A stretch of 39,383 nt of DNA, taken from assembly GCA_005792355.1 (NCBI GenBank), contig SXSC01000070.1, positions 1 through 39,383 of the forward strand, in the 5' to 3' direction. The position numbers and the translations under genes are program-made. Positions 9,364 to 17,331 of this stretch are shown here, piece after piece; position 1 is the first letter of the stretch; every line of letters starts with the position of its first letter. The notes under the pieces are model-generated. The model was not told the DNA's origin. It saw only the letters and a list, made by a program, of their open reading frames with translations, and searched no databases. The DNA comes from Opitutaceae bacterium (lineage in GTDB: Bacteria > Verrucomicrobiota > Verrucomicrobiia > Opitutales > Opitutaceae).

Positions 9364-9969
9364 ATGCCCACGGTGCGCCGGGTGAAAATCGGATTTCTTG
9401 GCGGGAGTTTTGATCCCGTTCATTTCGGCCACTTGCTGGCGGCGCAGGATGCGTTCGAACAGCACCACCTCGACCGGTTGGTGCTGGTGCCGGCCGCCCA
9501 GGCGCCGCTCAAGCCCACCGACGTGCAATCCTCCTCCGAGGATCGGCTCGCGATGCTCCGGGCGGCCGTCGAGTGGGACAAGCGTTTCGAGATTTCCGAC
9601 GTGGAGCTGCGCCGGGGTGGCGTCAGTTACACGATCGATTCGGCGCGGCACTTTCGCGCGCTGTACCCCAAGGACGAGTTGTACTGGATCATTGGTGGCG
9701 ACCAGCTGCCAAAATTGCATTTGTGGCTGGAAATCGAAGCGCTCGCGCAACTGGTCGAGTTCATCTTTCTCGAGCGTCCCGGCTTTCCCGTGAAGGCGGC
9801 GCAGCAGATTCCCGGGCTGAAGCTGCACCGGTGCGACGGGCATCTGCTCGCGATCAGCTCGACGGAACTGCGGGAGCGCACGCGCCGAAGCCTGTCGTTG
9901 GATTATTTCGTCCCGCACAAGGCCATTGTTTACATCCGGCAACAGGGCCTGTATCGCGACATGGCATGA
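9364..9969 (+). CDS. nadD: Nicotinate-nucleotide adenylyltransferase
   Basis: This enzyme transfers AMP from ATP to nicotinic acid mononucleotide to give deamido-NAD, in cytoplasmic NAD biosynthesis. The 201-residue product has the nucleotidyltransferase signature GGSFDPVHFGH at residues 13-23, with the HxGH-type ATP-binding His pair. It also has WIIGGDQL in the middle and ISSTELR at about 164-170, which is the second nucleotide-binding motif. The length fits the family. I chose the ATG at 9364 because the ATG at 9313 lies in a GA-rich repeat and adds an Arg-rich tail absent from the family. GTG 9382, next to KIGFLGGSFD, is also possible. The stop overlaps the start of rsfS by 4 bp, the usual nadD-rsfS pairing. 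Confidence 0.95.
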   Translation: MPTVRRVKIGFLGGSFDPVHFGHLLAAQDAFEQHHLDRLVLVPAAQAPLKPTDVQSSSEDRLAMLRAAVEWDKRFEISDVELRRGGVSYTIDSARHFRALYPKDELYWIIGGDQLPKLHLWLEIEALAQLVEFIFLERPGFPVKAAQQIPGLKLHRCDGHLLAISSTELRERTRRSLSLDYFVPHKAIVYIRQQGLYRDMA

Positions 9970-10412
9970 AATCAAAGACCTCCCCGGCGTTCGACTTGGT
10001 CAGGAGCTGCTGTCGCGCGCTCGACGACAAAAAAGCCGGCGCCCTGACGGTGCTGGATGTCTCCGCCCAGTCGTCAATCACGGACTTTCTCATCCTGGCG
10101 ACGGCGACCTCGGATCCGCACTTGCGCGCCCTGCGGGTTGAATTGGAAAAAACACTGGATGCGGCAAAGGTGCACCTGGTCGGGATTGAGCGCGCCCAGG
10201 ACAGCGGTTGGATGGTGGTCGACGCGTTTGATGTCATGATCCACCTGTTCTTGGCGGAGACGCGTGAGCGGTATGGGCTGGAGCGGCTCTGGCGCGATGC
10301 GACGGAGATTTCCCTCAAGACGATCTTCCGCGAGGCCGTGGTCAAGGCGCCGAAGAAGGTTGCGCGTCGTGTGGTGAACAAACGCCCCAAGGCCGGTCGG
10401 CCGCGCAAGTGA
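9966..10412 (+). CDS. rsfS: Ribosomal silencing factor
   Basis: RsfS binds ribosomal protein L14 on the 50S subunit and blocks subunit joining when nutrients are low. The 148-residue product shows the family core: residues 10-50 with LDDKKAG..TVLDVSA and ITDFLILATA, then SGWMVVDAFDVMIHLFLAET and YGLERLWRDA. The start ATG overlaps the nadD stop (ATGA), which suggests coupled translation. A Lys/Arg-rich tail of about 30 residues (KAPKKVARRVVNKRPKAG) extends beyond the usual domain and may contact rRNA; that is inference. The following 180 bp carry the pilin promoter. Confidence 0.95.
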   Translation: MKSKTSPAFDLVRSCCRALDDKKAGALTVLDVSAQSSITDFLILATATSDPHLRALRVELEKTLDAAKVHLVGIERAQDSGWMVVDAFDVMIHLFLAETRERYGLERLWRDATEISLKTIFREAVVKAPKKVARRVVNKRPKAGRPRK

Positions 10413-10531
10413 GACGTGGGTGGGCCGGGGATTGACCTGCGGGCCTTACCCATCATGAAGGTGGTGTTTCTGCCTATCCTGAGTCGGATCTTGGAGGTTG
10501 ATCCGCGGCCGGGAATCGCCAATGTTTCTCG

Positions 10532-10559
10532 TTACTGCTCACGTTTGAGCGTATATAAT
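10532..10559 (+). promoter_or_regulatory. Likely sigma-70 type promoter of the first pilin-like gene
   Basis: A perfect TATAAT lies at 10554-10559, in a local A/T-rich stretch, 33 bp before the start codon. A weak -35 candidate TTACTG lies at 10532-10537 with a 16-bp spacer. A perfect 8-bp palindrome GGTATACC (10585-10592) sits directly in front of the ATG and includes a short AGG that could serve as ribosome binding site. Confidence 0.55.
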
Positions 10560-10592
10560 ACATCATAATCAGACAGAAATCATAGGTATACC

Positions 10593-10943
10593 ATGAAACA
10601 AAACCAATCCCGCAAGGGCTTCACCCTCGTTGAAATCATGATCGTCGTCGTCATCATCGGCCTTCTGGCCGCGATGGCGATTCCGGCGTTCCAGAAGGTC
10701 CGCGTCGCTTCGCAGGACAAGGCCGTCTTGAACAATGCCCGCCAGATGGCGGCCGCCGCTGACCAGTACTACCTGGAAAACGGGGCCACGTTCGCCAATT
10801 CGAGCTCCCTCATCGGGCCGACGAGCTACGTGAAGGCCTTGAACACGGTTGCGAGCGAAACCTATCCCTCCGCTTACACCCAGGGCATCACGATCACCAT
10901 CGCGGCGATCGCCAGCGCCCGTACGATTACGTACGCCCCGTAA
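10593..10943 (+). CDS. Type IV pilin-like protein, copy 1
   Basis: The 116-residue product has a class III (type IV) prepilin leader. The first eight residues are MKQNQSRK, then the cut site G/FTLVE with the conserved Glu at position +5, then a hydrophobic helix IMIVVVIIGLLAAMAIPAF. A prepilin peptidase would cut after Gly9 and methylate the new Phe. The mature part is about 107 residues, small for a pilin or pseudopilin, and lacks Cys. It has a short alpha linker (QDKAVLNNARQMAAAAD) and a Ser/Thr-rich beta tail. It is monocistronic, with its own promoter and terminator, and is followed by a close copy. A major pilin or pseudopilin of a type IV pilus or type II secretion system is likely. No assembly genes are in the window. 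Confidence 0.88.
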   Translation: MKQNQSRKGFTLVEIMIVVVIIGLLAAMAIPAFQKVRVASQDKAVLNNARQMAAAADQYYLENGATFANSSSLIGPTSYVKALNTVASETYPSAYTQGITITIAAIASARTITYAP

Positions 10944-10973
10944 TTCCAACGACCTCAAGCCAGTCTTATTGCT

Positions 10974-11006
10974 GCCGCCCGTGTTATCAGCGGGCGGCTT
11001 TTTTTT
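10974..11006 (+). terminator. Rho-independent terminator after pilin copy 1
   Basis: A perfect 8-bp stem (GCCGCCCG / CGGGCGGC) with a 9-nt loop is followed by eight T. It lies 30 bp after the stop and separates the two pilin genes into independent transcripts. Confidence 0.9.
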
Positions 11007-11104
11007 GATCCGATCGGCCGTTTCGCGGGTTCAGCCGGCGAGGCGCCGGCGGATTCCCAATTCGTTTACCTTCTTTGGTATCGCAAGTCGGTCATTTCAG
11101 TTGC

Positions 11105-11128
11105 AGGGTTTTCCAGCCGGGAAACCCT
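11105..11128 (+). promoter_or_regulatory. Leader hairpin before pilin copy 2
   Basis: A 10-bp stem (AGGGTTTTCC / GGGAAACCCT, one T-G wobble) closes a 4-nt AGCC loop. It ends 16 bp before the start codon at 11145. No T run follows, so it is not a simple terminator. It could stabilise the mRNA or control access to the start. I see no clear -10 box upstream. Confidence 0.45.
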
Positions 11129-11144
11129 CCACCCAAACGTCGCA

Positions 11145-11498
11145 ATGAAAAAACAACCCAGATCAACCCGGGGATTCACCTTGGTTGAAATCATGATTGT
11201 CGTGGTGATCATTGGCATGCTGGCTGCGATGGCGATTCCGGCATTTCAGAAAGTTCGGACGGCATCCCAGGACAAGGCGGTGCTCAACAATGCCCGCCAG
11301 ATGGCCGCTGCCGCCGATTCGTACTTTCTTGAGACCGGGGCCACGTTTGCCAATTCGTCGAGCCTCATCGGGGCGACCAGCTATGTGCGTGCCCTCGGGA
11401 CGGTCGCCAGCGAATCGTACCCCACCGCTTACACCCAGGGAGTCACGCTGACCATCGCCGGGATCGCCGGAGCCCGCACGATCACGTACGCGCCGTAA
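11145..11498 (+). CDS. Type IV pilin-like protein, copy 2
   Basis: This 117-residue protein is a close paralogue of the previous gene. From GFTLVE to the C-terminus I count 14 differences in 108 positions, nearly all conservative, and both end in ARTITYAP. The leader is longer and more basic (MKKQPRSTR, then G/FTLVE). The differences cluster in the solvent-exposed part (QYYLEN versus SYFLET, VKALNT versus VRALGT), while the N-terminal helix is nearly unchanged. This is a recent tandem duplication under selection for the same assembly. The upstream region differs completely (hairpin instead of the TATAAT promoter), so the copies are probably expressed under different conditions. As with copy 1, no pilus assembly genes are visible. 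Confidence 0.88.
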   Translation: MKKQPRSTRGFTLVEIMIVVVIIGMLAAMAIPAFQKVRTASQDKAVLNNARQMAAAADSYFLETGATFANSSSLIGATSYVRALGTVASESYPTAYTQGVTLTIAGIAGARTITYAP

Positions 11499-11556
11499 TC
11501 GCCCGCCGGCGGTGGAGAGACCGACGAGGTTTCGATGCGCGAATTTTCGGTTGTGG

Positions 11557-11603
11557 AAGCCGAGGGGCTGGCTGACGACCGAGCTTCATCCGGCTTTCTT
11601 TTT
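11557..11603 (+). terminator. Possible terminator after pilin copy 2
   Basis: A 6-bp stem (AAGCCG / CGGCTT) spans a long 28-nt loop and runs into a T-rich stretch (TTTCTTTTTC). The long loop makes it weak, but its position after the pilin and before the next gene fits. Confidence 0.3.
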
Positions 11604-11635
11604 CGGGAAAGCACTCCAGCCTGTCACTTGAACGT

Positions 11636-13504
11636 ATGGCCTCACTTTCTGTTGCCGCCTTAATCGCCGATCGCCGCCTGGGGGCGCTGGGCCTCTCAGT
11701 GTTGGTCGCGGTGGTGCTCGCGTTTCTGGCGGTGCCGGACAAGCAGGCGATCGCGCTCGTCTCGCACGTGGGCTATTGGTGCGTGCTGCTGGCGTTTGTC
11801 GCGTGGCTCCGGGCTCTGGTGCAGACGTTTGGGGCCGATGCGCGCTTGCTGTCCTGGCGGACCCTTGACTGGGCGTCGGTGGCGGTGGTGGCGGCGGGTG
11901 GGGTGATCCTGCTCGTGCACGAGTCGTTCGGGTTCAAGATCGTCATGGACGAATTGATGCTGCTGGGCACGTCGATGAGCATGCATCTCGACAAGACCGT
12001 GCTGACTCCGCTGCGCGGCAACGATATCCAGGGAGCATTCATGATCGTCGAGGGCATCGTCGACAAGCGGCCGCTGTTCTTCCCTTTTCTCACCTCGCTG
12101 GTGCACGACATCACGGGCTACCGGCCGGCGAATGCGTTCGCGTTGAACGCCGGTCTGACCTTTGTGCTGCTCGGCCTCGCGTGCGCGATCGGTCGCTTGC
12201 TGGCCGGGCGGGTGGCCGGGTGGCTGGCGGTGGCGCTCCTGGCGGGACTGCCGTTGCTGGCCCACAACGCCACGGGGGGAGGTTTCGAGTTGCTGAATCT
12301 TGTGATGATCATGGCGACGATGCTGCTGGGCGTGCGAGCGGTTGAAAAACGGGATGGGCCGGCCCTCACGGCGTTTTGCTTTTCGGGTCTGCTCCTGGCG
12401 CAGGTGCGTTATGAGTCGGTGATCTACCTCCTGCCGGTCGTGCTGGTCGTGCTGTGGATCTGGTGGCGGGAAGGGCGGGCCGTGCTGGCGTGGCCCATCA
12501 TCTTCGCGCCGCTGTTGATGGTCCCCTATCCGCTGCAGCACCGGATTTTTGATCTGCGGGCGTCGGCATGGGAGATGTTCAGCAAGCCGGGGTACACGAA
12601 GCCGTTTTCGATTTCCTATGTCCCGGAAAACCTGAGTCACGCCCTGAGTTTCTTCTTTGGCCGCGCGTCCGACCAACCCAACTCGATCGTGCTGTCCGTC
12701 CTCGGTTGCATCGCGGTGCCCTTCTTCCTGCTGCTCGTGCTGAAGCGGCTCAAGACGCTCGGCGGGGAGTCGCCGGTGAATCTCACGGTCACGCTCTTCA
12801 GCCTCGGGTTCGCCCTGCAGTTTGGGCTGATGATGTGTTATTTCTGGGGCAAGTTCGACGATGCCGTGATCCGCCGTCTCAGCCTGCCGACGCACCTCGG
12901 CCTGGTGGTGGCGGTGCTGGCGGTGCTGCCGGCGTTCGCGAAACCGGTGATCGTGCGACTGCTGCTGGGAGCGGCGTGCGTCGGCCTGATCGCCCGAAGC
13001 GTGCCTTCGATGGCGGCGCACGCGTACAGCCAGGAGTACATTCCCGGCCGGGAAACCGCGTGGCGCCGCGAATTCATGGCTGCGCAGCCGCGCCCCGACT
13101 ACCTGATGATCGACAACGATGCGACGTTGTGGATCACCCACCTGGTGTCCGCCACGCCGACGGTGGTGGCGGTGAAGCGCCGGGTGGACATCGCGTTTCA
13201 CATGCGCAACCGCACGTTTTCCGACGTGTTCGTGTTCCAGCGCTTCAACGTCGATCCCGAGACGAGCCGCCTGACGCTGCGCGACGGAGATGATCTCGGG
13301 CCGGCGTTTGTGCTCGAACCGGTCGCCGAGCGCCGGCTGCAGCTGCTCACGCTTTCGCGGATCAGCCGGGTGCAGGAAATCCGCACGGGCGACGAACTTC
13401 TCACGACGCCAGATCCGCTGACGGCGACCGTGCCAAAATCGCGGGCGGAAATCGACAAGGCGAGGCAGCAATTCCTGGAGAACTACATGAAGCAGCTGCC
13501 CTGA
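11636..13504 (+). CDS. Polytopic GT-C-like glycosyltransferase, subfamily A copy 1
   Basis: This 622-residue membrane protein has about a dozen hydrophobic segments and a soluble C-terminal part of about 140 residues. Before the third large hydrophobic block lies KIVMDELMLLGTSMSMHLDK, with an acidic pair at D105-E106. This is the kind of Asp-Glu pair that serves GT39/GT83-type (PMT/ArnT-like) enzymes as catalytic or metal-binding site in the first outer loop. LDKRPLFFPFLTSLVHDITG follows. Such enzymes transfer a sugar from a polyprenyl phosphate carrier to a protein, lipid or glycan outside the cytoplasmic membrane. Donor and acceptor cannot be read from sequence. The next gene, 19 bp downstream, is a clear paralogue with the same motifs in the same order. 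The 137-bp gap to the pilin gene holds only a weak terminator. Confidence 0.75.
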   Translation: MASLSVAALIADRRLGALGLSVLVAVVLAFLAVPDKQAIALVSHVGYWCVLLAFVAWLRALVQTFGADARLLSWRTLDWASVAVVAAGGVILLVHESFGFKIVMDELMLLGTSMSMHLDKTVLTPLRGNDIQGAFMIVEGIVDKRPLFFPFLTSLVHDITGYRPANAFALNAGLTFVLLGLACAIGRLLAGRVAGWLAVALLAGLPLLAHNATGGGFELLNLVMIMATMLLGVRAVEKRDGPALTAFCFSGLLLAQVRYESVIYLLPVVLVVLWIWWREGRAVLAWPIIFAPLLMVPYPLQHRIFDLRASAWEMFSKPGYTKPFSISYVPENLSHALSFFFGRASDQPNSIVLSVLGCIAVPFFLLLVLKRLKTLGGESPVNLTVTLFSLGFALQFGLMMCYFWGKFDDAVIRRLSLPTHLGLVVAVLAVLPAFAKPVIVRLLLGAACVGLIARSVPSMAAHAYSQEYIPGRETAWRREFMAAQPRPDYLMIDNDATLWITHLVSATPTVVAVKRRVDIAFHMRNRTFSDVFVFQRFNVDPETSRLTLRDGDDLGPAFVLEPVAERRLQLLTLSRISRVQEIRTGDELLTTPDPLTATVPKSRAEIDKARQQFLENYMKQLP

Positions 13505-13523
13505 GCGGGCCGCCGTCGTCGCC

Positions 13524-15329
13524 GTGCACGCCGTCGCCGCCCGTTTTCTCCTGCTGTTTCGCGAGGCGTCGGACCGCCGGCGGGCCCTCCTTTTTCTGGT
13601 GAGCGGCCTGCTGGCGGGCGCCGCCGGTTTCGTCTTGGTGGCGCCGCCGGTGGCGGAAAAACTGATCGTCGCCGGAGGCTACTACTACCTGCTCGGCGTG
13701 TTCGCGGCGTTTGCTTTTTTCGCCGGTCGCGTGGCGGCGGCCCGGCGGGAGGTCTGGGCCGGCTGGTGGCGGGGGCGCGGCGGGGTGGCGCTGGCCCTGG
13801 TGGCGGGCACGCTGTTCACGGTCTGGTCCGATACGTTTCAGCACAAGGTGCTGTTCGACGAATACGTCCTCCAGGGCACGGCGTGGCACATGCATCTGAC
13901 GAAGGAGGTCGGCGCGCCGGTGCGGGCGTATGACATCCAGGGCACCTGGCTGGCGATTGACGCCTTTCTCGACAAGCGGCCGTATTTTTTCACGTTTCTG
14001 ATTTCACTGGCGCACGATCTGACCGGTTTTCGTCTGGAGAACGCGTATGCGCTCAACGTCGCGCTGACCGGCGTGCTCCTCGGGCTGGTGTACTGGCTGG
14101 TCCGGGCCCTGACGGGTCGACGTGGGCCGGCGCTGCTGGCGATGGGCTTGTTGGCGACACTCCCGCTGGTGGGCCAGAACACCACGGGGGCCAGCATGGA
14201 GCTGCACAATCTCACGATGATCGCCGTCGTGCTGGCGGCGGGCGTCCTTTTCCTGCGTGCGCCGGACGCGGACCGGCTGGCGCTGCTGGTGCTCGCGACG
14301 GTGCTGCTGGCGCAGAGCCGCTACGAGTCCGTGTTGTTTGTCGCGCCCGTGGCGGGGATCATCCTGATCGGATGGTGGCGGGGCGGGCGGGCGCTGCTGC
14401 CGTGGCCGGCGATCGTGGCACCGCTGCTGTTGGTGCCGTACGCCTGGCATAGCCGGATTGTGGATGCGAAACCCGCGCTCTGGCAATTGCGCGAGGGCGA
14501 CACGAGCCGGTTTGGCTGGCAGTATGTGGCGGGCAACCTGGAGGGGGCGCGGGACTTCTTTTTCGCGATTTCGCCGGGCCAGCCGAACTCGCTCTGGCTG
14601 ACCCTGCTTGGGCTCGCCGGGCTCGCGGGGGCGGGTGGGGTTTTGATCGCCCGCCTGCGCCGGGCGCCCGGGACGATCTCCCCGGCGGTGGCGGTGGTCA
14701 TGCTGATGGGGGCCGGCATCGCGACCAACCTCGGCCTGTTGATGTTTTATTATTGGAGCCGCTTCGACGAACCCATCACGGCGCGCTTCGCCCTGCCGTC
14801 GTGCCTGCTGCTCGCGCTGGTGGCCGGCTGGCTGGTGAGCCGCCTCGACGCGCGGCGGATCCCGGCGACGCGCGTTGCCTTTTTCGGGCTCGGGGTCTGG
14901 CTGCTCGCGTTTGGCGACCGGGCGTATGCGCGCCGCCTGTACACCTCGCAAAACATGGTGGCGCGGGAAACCGATTGGGAAGTCGCCCAGGCGCTGCGCC
15001 AGCCCGGCCCGGTACTCATAATCACGACCCGGGCCACGATGCCGTATCTCCTGCACCGGGTGTCGGCGGTCCTGACGCCCGTTGCACGGACGCGCGCCGC
15101 GCAGATCGCGTGGCACCTGCGGGAAGGCACGTTTCGCACGGTGCTGGTGGCGCAAGTGCTGCGACCCACCACCGCGGAGGGTGATGCGGGGATCGACCCC
15201 GACGACGTGCTGCCGCCGGAGTTCAAGCTCGAGCCCCTCGAGCGAAAACGTTTTGGCATGCGCTGGATTCGGATCAGCCGTCTGGTCGCGGTGGACGTCG
15301 AGCCGGCGGCGGCTAAGGCGGACGACTGA
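13524..15329 (+). CDS. Polytopic GT-C-like glycosyltransferase, subfamily A copy 2
   Basis: This 601-residue paralogue of the preceding gene starts at GTG 13524, 19 bp after its stop. It shares KVLFDEYVLQGTAWHMHLTK (acidic pair D112-E113), LDKRPYFFTFLISLAHDLTG, the TTGASMELHNL segment matching TGGGFELLNL, AQSRYESVLF matching AQVRYESVIY, and a soluble C-terminal domain with the same RISRL block. The N-terminal segment before the catalytic loop is more diverged. The two genes are a tandem duplication that has separated considerably, so different donor or acceptor use is likely. Its last 17 bp overlap the 3' end of the minus-strand gene, so there is no room for a terminator between the two converging units. 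Confidence 0.75.
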   Translation: MHAVAARFLLLFREASDRRRALLFLVSGLLAGAAGFVLVAPPVAEKLIVAGGYYYLLGVFAAFAFFAGRVAAARREVWAGWWRGRGGVALALVAGTLFTVWSDTFQHKVLFDEYVLQGTAWHMHLTKEVGAPVRAYDIQGTWLAIDAFLDKRPYFFTFLISLAHDLTGFRLENAYALNVALTGVLLGLVYWLVRALTGRRGPALLAMGLLATLPLVGQNTTGASMELHNLTMIAVVLAAGVLFLRAPDADRLALLVLATVLLAQSRYESVLFVAPVAGIILIGWWRGGRALLPWPAIVAPLLLVPYAWHSRIVDAKPALWQLREGDTSRFGWQYVAGNLEGARDFFFAISPGQPNSLWLTLLGLAGLAGAGGVLIARLRRAPGTISPAVAVVMLMGAGIATNLGLLMFYYWSRFDEPITARFALPSCLLLALVAGWLVSRLDARRIPATRVAFFGLGVWLLAFGDRAYARRLYTSQNMVARETDWEVAQALRQPGPVLIITTRATMPYLLHRVSAVLTPVARTRAAQIAWHLREGTFRTVLVAQVLRPTTAEGDAGIDPDDVLPPEFKLEPLERKRFGMRWIRISRLVAVDVEPAAAKADD

Positions 15330-17331
15330 GGGATTCGCCTGCGAGGGCGCGGGCGATCGCCGCGTGCCATTCCCGGGCGGAACCGCCGGTGGCGGCGGCG
15401 AGTTCGGCGGCGTTGAGGCGGAAAATCAGAATCGAGTGCCCGATGGCGGCATCGGCGCGGCGCACGCGCAGATAATGGCAGAGTCGCGCGAAGCGCAGGC
15501 CTTCGTAACGCTTCCAGCCGGTCGTCCAGTTCTGCGCCGGCACGTCGCGCCGCAACGCGGTGCGCTGGGCGGGATCGTTTTGGTAGGCGAGCAGCACGGG
15601 CTCGAGCGTGCGGAGCCGCTGAAATTCCTTTTCATTCTCCAATGTCCAGGTGCCGCGAAAATCGCTGTATGCGTGCTGCAGCATCGTCGCGCTGATCGCG
15701 TAGACGCCGGGCGCGAGCGCCTGCCACGCCGGTGGTTCTCCGGTCACGGGGAGCGTCGGCAGCGCCGTCGCGATGATGCCCTCGTATCGGGGATCACCCG
15801 TGCCGAAATAGGAAAGAAAAACCCTTTCGCCCCGCGCGTGGGCGTCGAGCCATGCCTTTAGCCCCGGCAGATCCTGGCCCCAGTCGAGCGAGCTGTCCAC
15901 CAAGTGGCGCCAGCCGTTCGCCGAGCCACCCACAACCTGGTTGAAGTAGGCGAGATAGTGCGGGCGGGCGCGCCAGGATTCGGCGGCGTGCCAGACGAGC
16001 AGACCGGCCACGCCGGCGCACACGAACGGCCGGCGGCGATCCAGCCAGCGCCCGAGCCAGCCGGCGGCGATGAAGAGCACCGGGTAGGTGGGGAGGATGT
16101 GCCGGTGCCCGATGTTGAGGTGCGACAGCAGCGAGGTGGCCCAATAGACCGCGAAAAGAGCCGCGAGTGGAGTGAGGGGTCGCAGTCGCGCGAGCACCGG
16201 GCCGGCGGGGCCCTGCCGCGCGAGGTGGCGCAGACGGAGCGACGCGGCCGACACCCCGGCCGCGCAGACGATCAGGCAGGGCAGGGTGGTCTTGACGAGA
16301 AACGCAAACGGGAAGAAGTGCACCCAGCCGGTCGTGCCGTACTCGCCGTTGAGAAAAGCCGCGCGCTCCCGGGCAAATTGCACGACAAAGGTGAAGCCGT
16401 AGAGAAAGGCCTCGGGCAACGCGTGCCCGTCGCGCAAGGCGACGATGAAGGGTTTGATCCAACCGAGGTCATCGACGACCCAGTTCCAGTCGCCGCGATA
16501 AAAGCCGGCGGACGCCGTCAGATCGGGCGCGAAGGCACTGAAACGAAAACCGTAGAACAGCCAGATGATCGCCCAGGCCGCCGCGAAATGAAGCGCGGTC
16601 GAACGCAGCAGGCGAAACCCCGGCCGGCGCCAACCCTCGTGGGGAATGCGCCCGGCCAACCACCCGGCGGCGCAGAGGGCAAACATCGGGACGAGCAGGA
16701 CAGCGGAGAACTTCGCCACCCAGGCCAGCGCAAACACCATCGCGCTCAGGGCGGCCCCCGCCGGCCCCGGCTGCCCGAGGTGGCGCCACCAGGCGCCGAC
16801 CGCGGCGAGGAAGAAGAAAGTCATCACGACGTCGGAGGTCGCGAGGGCCCCGTGGGCGAGAAAAGTCGGGCAGAAAAAAAACAACGCGAGAGACAGGAAG
16901 GCGCCGCGCCAGCCGAAGAGCGCCCGCGACCAGAGAAAAATCAGCAACCCGGTGGCGGCGCTGAACAGGGCGATCATCGCCCGTCCGACGAAGAGCGCGG
17001 CATCGGCGGAGAGGGCCCCGCGATAAAAGAATTCATGACCGTAGTTCCAGACGTCGGCCCGGGGCCAGGCGGGCGAAGCCATTGCCGGCAGGGGCGCGCC
17101 GAGCAGCGTGAGCGGCAGGGCGGCCCAGCGTTGCGGCAGATTGCCATTCTCGGGCTGCAGACGGAAATCGCCGCGCGAGTTGTAGGCGTGGCCCGCGGTG
17201 AGGTGCGCGATTTCATCGGCGGTCATCGACTTCGACGCCGCCGCCGTGAGGGCGAGGAGCGCATGGCCCAGGGCGATCAGCGCGGCGAGCGCGACGAGAA
17301 AACCGGGGGATCCTGGACGGACGGCGCGCAT
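15313..17331 (-). CDS. Polytopic GT39-like glycosyltransferase, subfamily B copy 1
   Basis: The product has 672 residues. The frame extends further upstream, but I place the start at ATG 17331. It overlaps the TGA of the previous gene by one base (TGATG), and the extension is Arg/Pro-rich without membrane character. After the first membrane helix comes SMTADEIAHLTAGHAYNSRG with the acidic pair D39-E40 typical of GT39/PMT enzymes, followed by PENGNLPQR at about 60-68. About ten more hydrophobic segments follow, then LNIGHRHILPTYP, the hallmark DSSLDWGQDLPGLKAWL, and a soluble end containing LCHYLRVR and GHSILIF. The family is expected to transfer sugars from a polyprenyl carrier on the outer face of the inner membrane. 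It is the last gene of the long operon and is closely related to the next two genes upstream. Confidence 0.8.
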   Translation of the reverse strand: MRAVRPGSPGFLVALAALIALGHALLALTAAASKSMTADEIAHLTAGHAYNSRGDFRLQPENGNLPQRWAALPLTLLGAPLPAMASPAWPRADVWNYGHEFFYRGALSADAALFVGRAMIALFSAATGLLIFLWSRALFGWRGAFLSLALFFFCPTFLAHGALATSDVVMTFFFLAAVGAWWRHLGQPGPAGAALSAMVFALAWVAKFSAVLLVPMFALCAAGWLAGRIPHEGWRRPGFRLLRSTALHFAAAWAIIWLFYGFRFSAFAPDLTASAGFYRGDWNWVVDDLGWIKPFIVALRDGHALPEAFLYGFTFVVQFARERAAFLNGEYGTTGWVHFFPFAFLVKTTLPCLIVCAAGVSAASLRLRHLARQGPAGPVLARLRPLTPLAALFAVYWATSLLSHLNIGHRHILPTYPVLFIAAGWLGRWLDRRRPFVCAGVAGLLVWHAAESWRARPHYLAYFNQVVGGSANGWRHLVDSSLDWGQDLPGLKAWLDAHARGERVFLSYFGTGDPRYEGIIATALPTLPVTGEPPAWQALAPGVYAISATMLQHAYSDFRGTWTLENEKEFQRLRTLEPVLLAYQNDPAQRTALRRDVPAQNWTTGWKRYEGLRFARLCHYLRVRRADAAIGHSILIFRLNAAELAAATGGSAREWHAAIARALAGESLSRPP

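Noticed and set aside
8776..9975. A 399-codon minus-strand frame
   Set aside because: It runs antisense through the tRNA-Leu and nadD and has no domain-like sequence.
11696..13471. A 591-codon minus-strand frame rich in His, Arg and Gln
   Set aside because: It is the exact antisense of a polytopic membrane protein, whose hydrophobic codons read as polar residues on the other strand.
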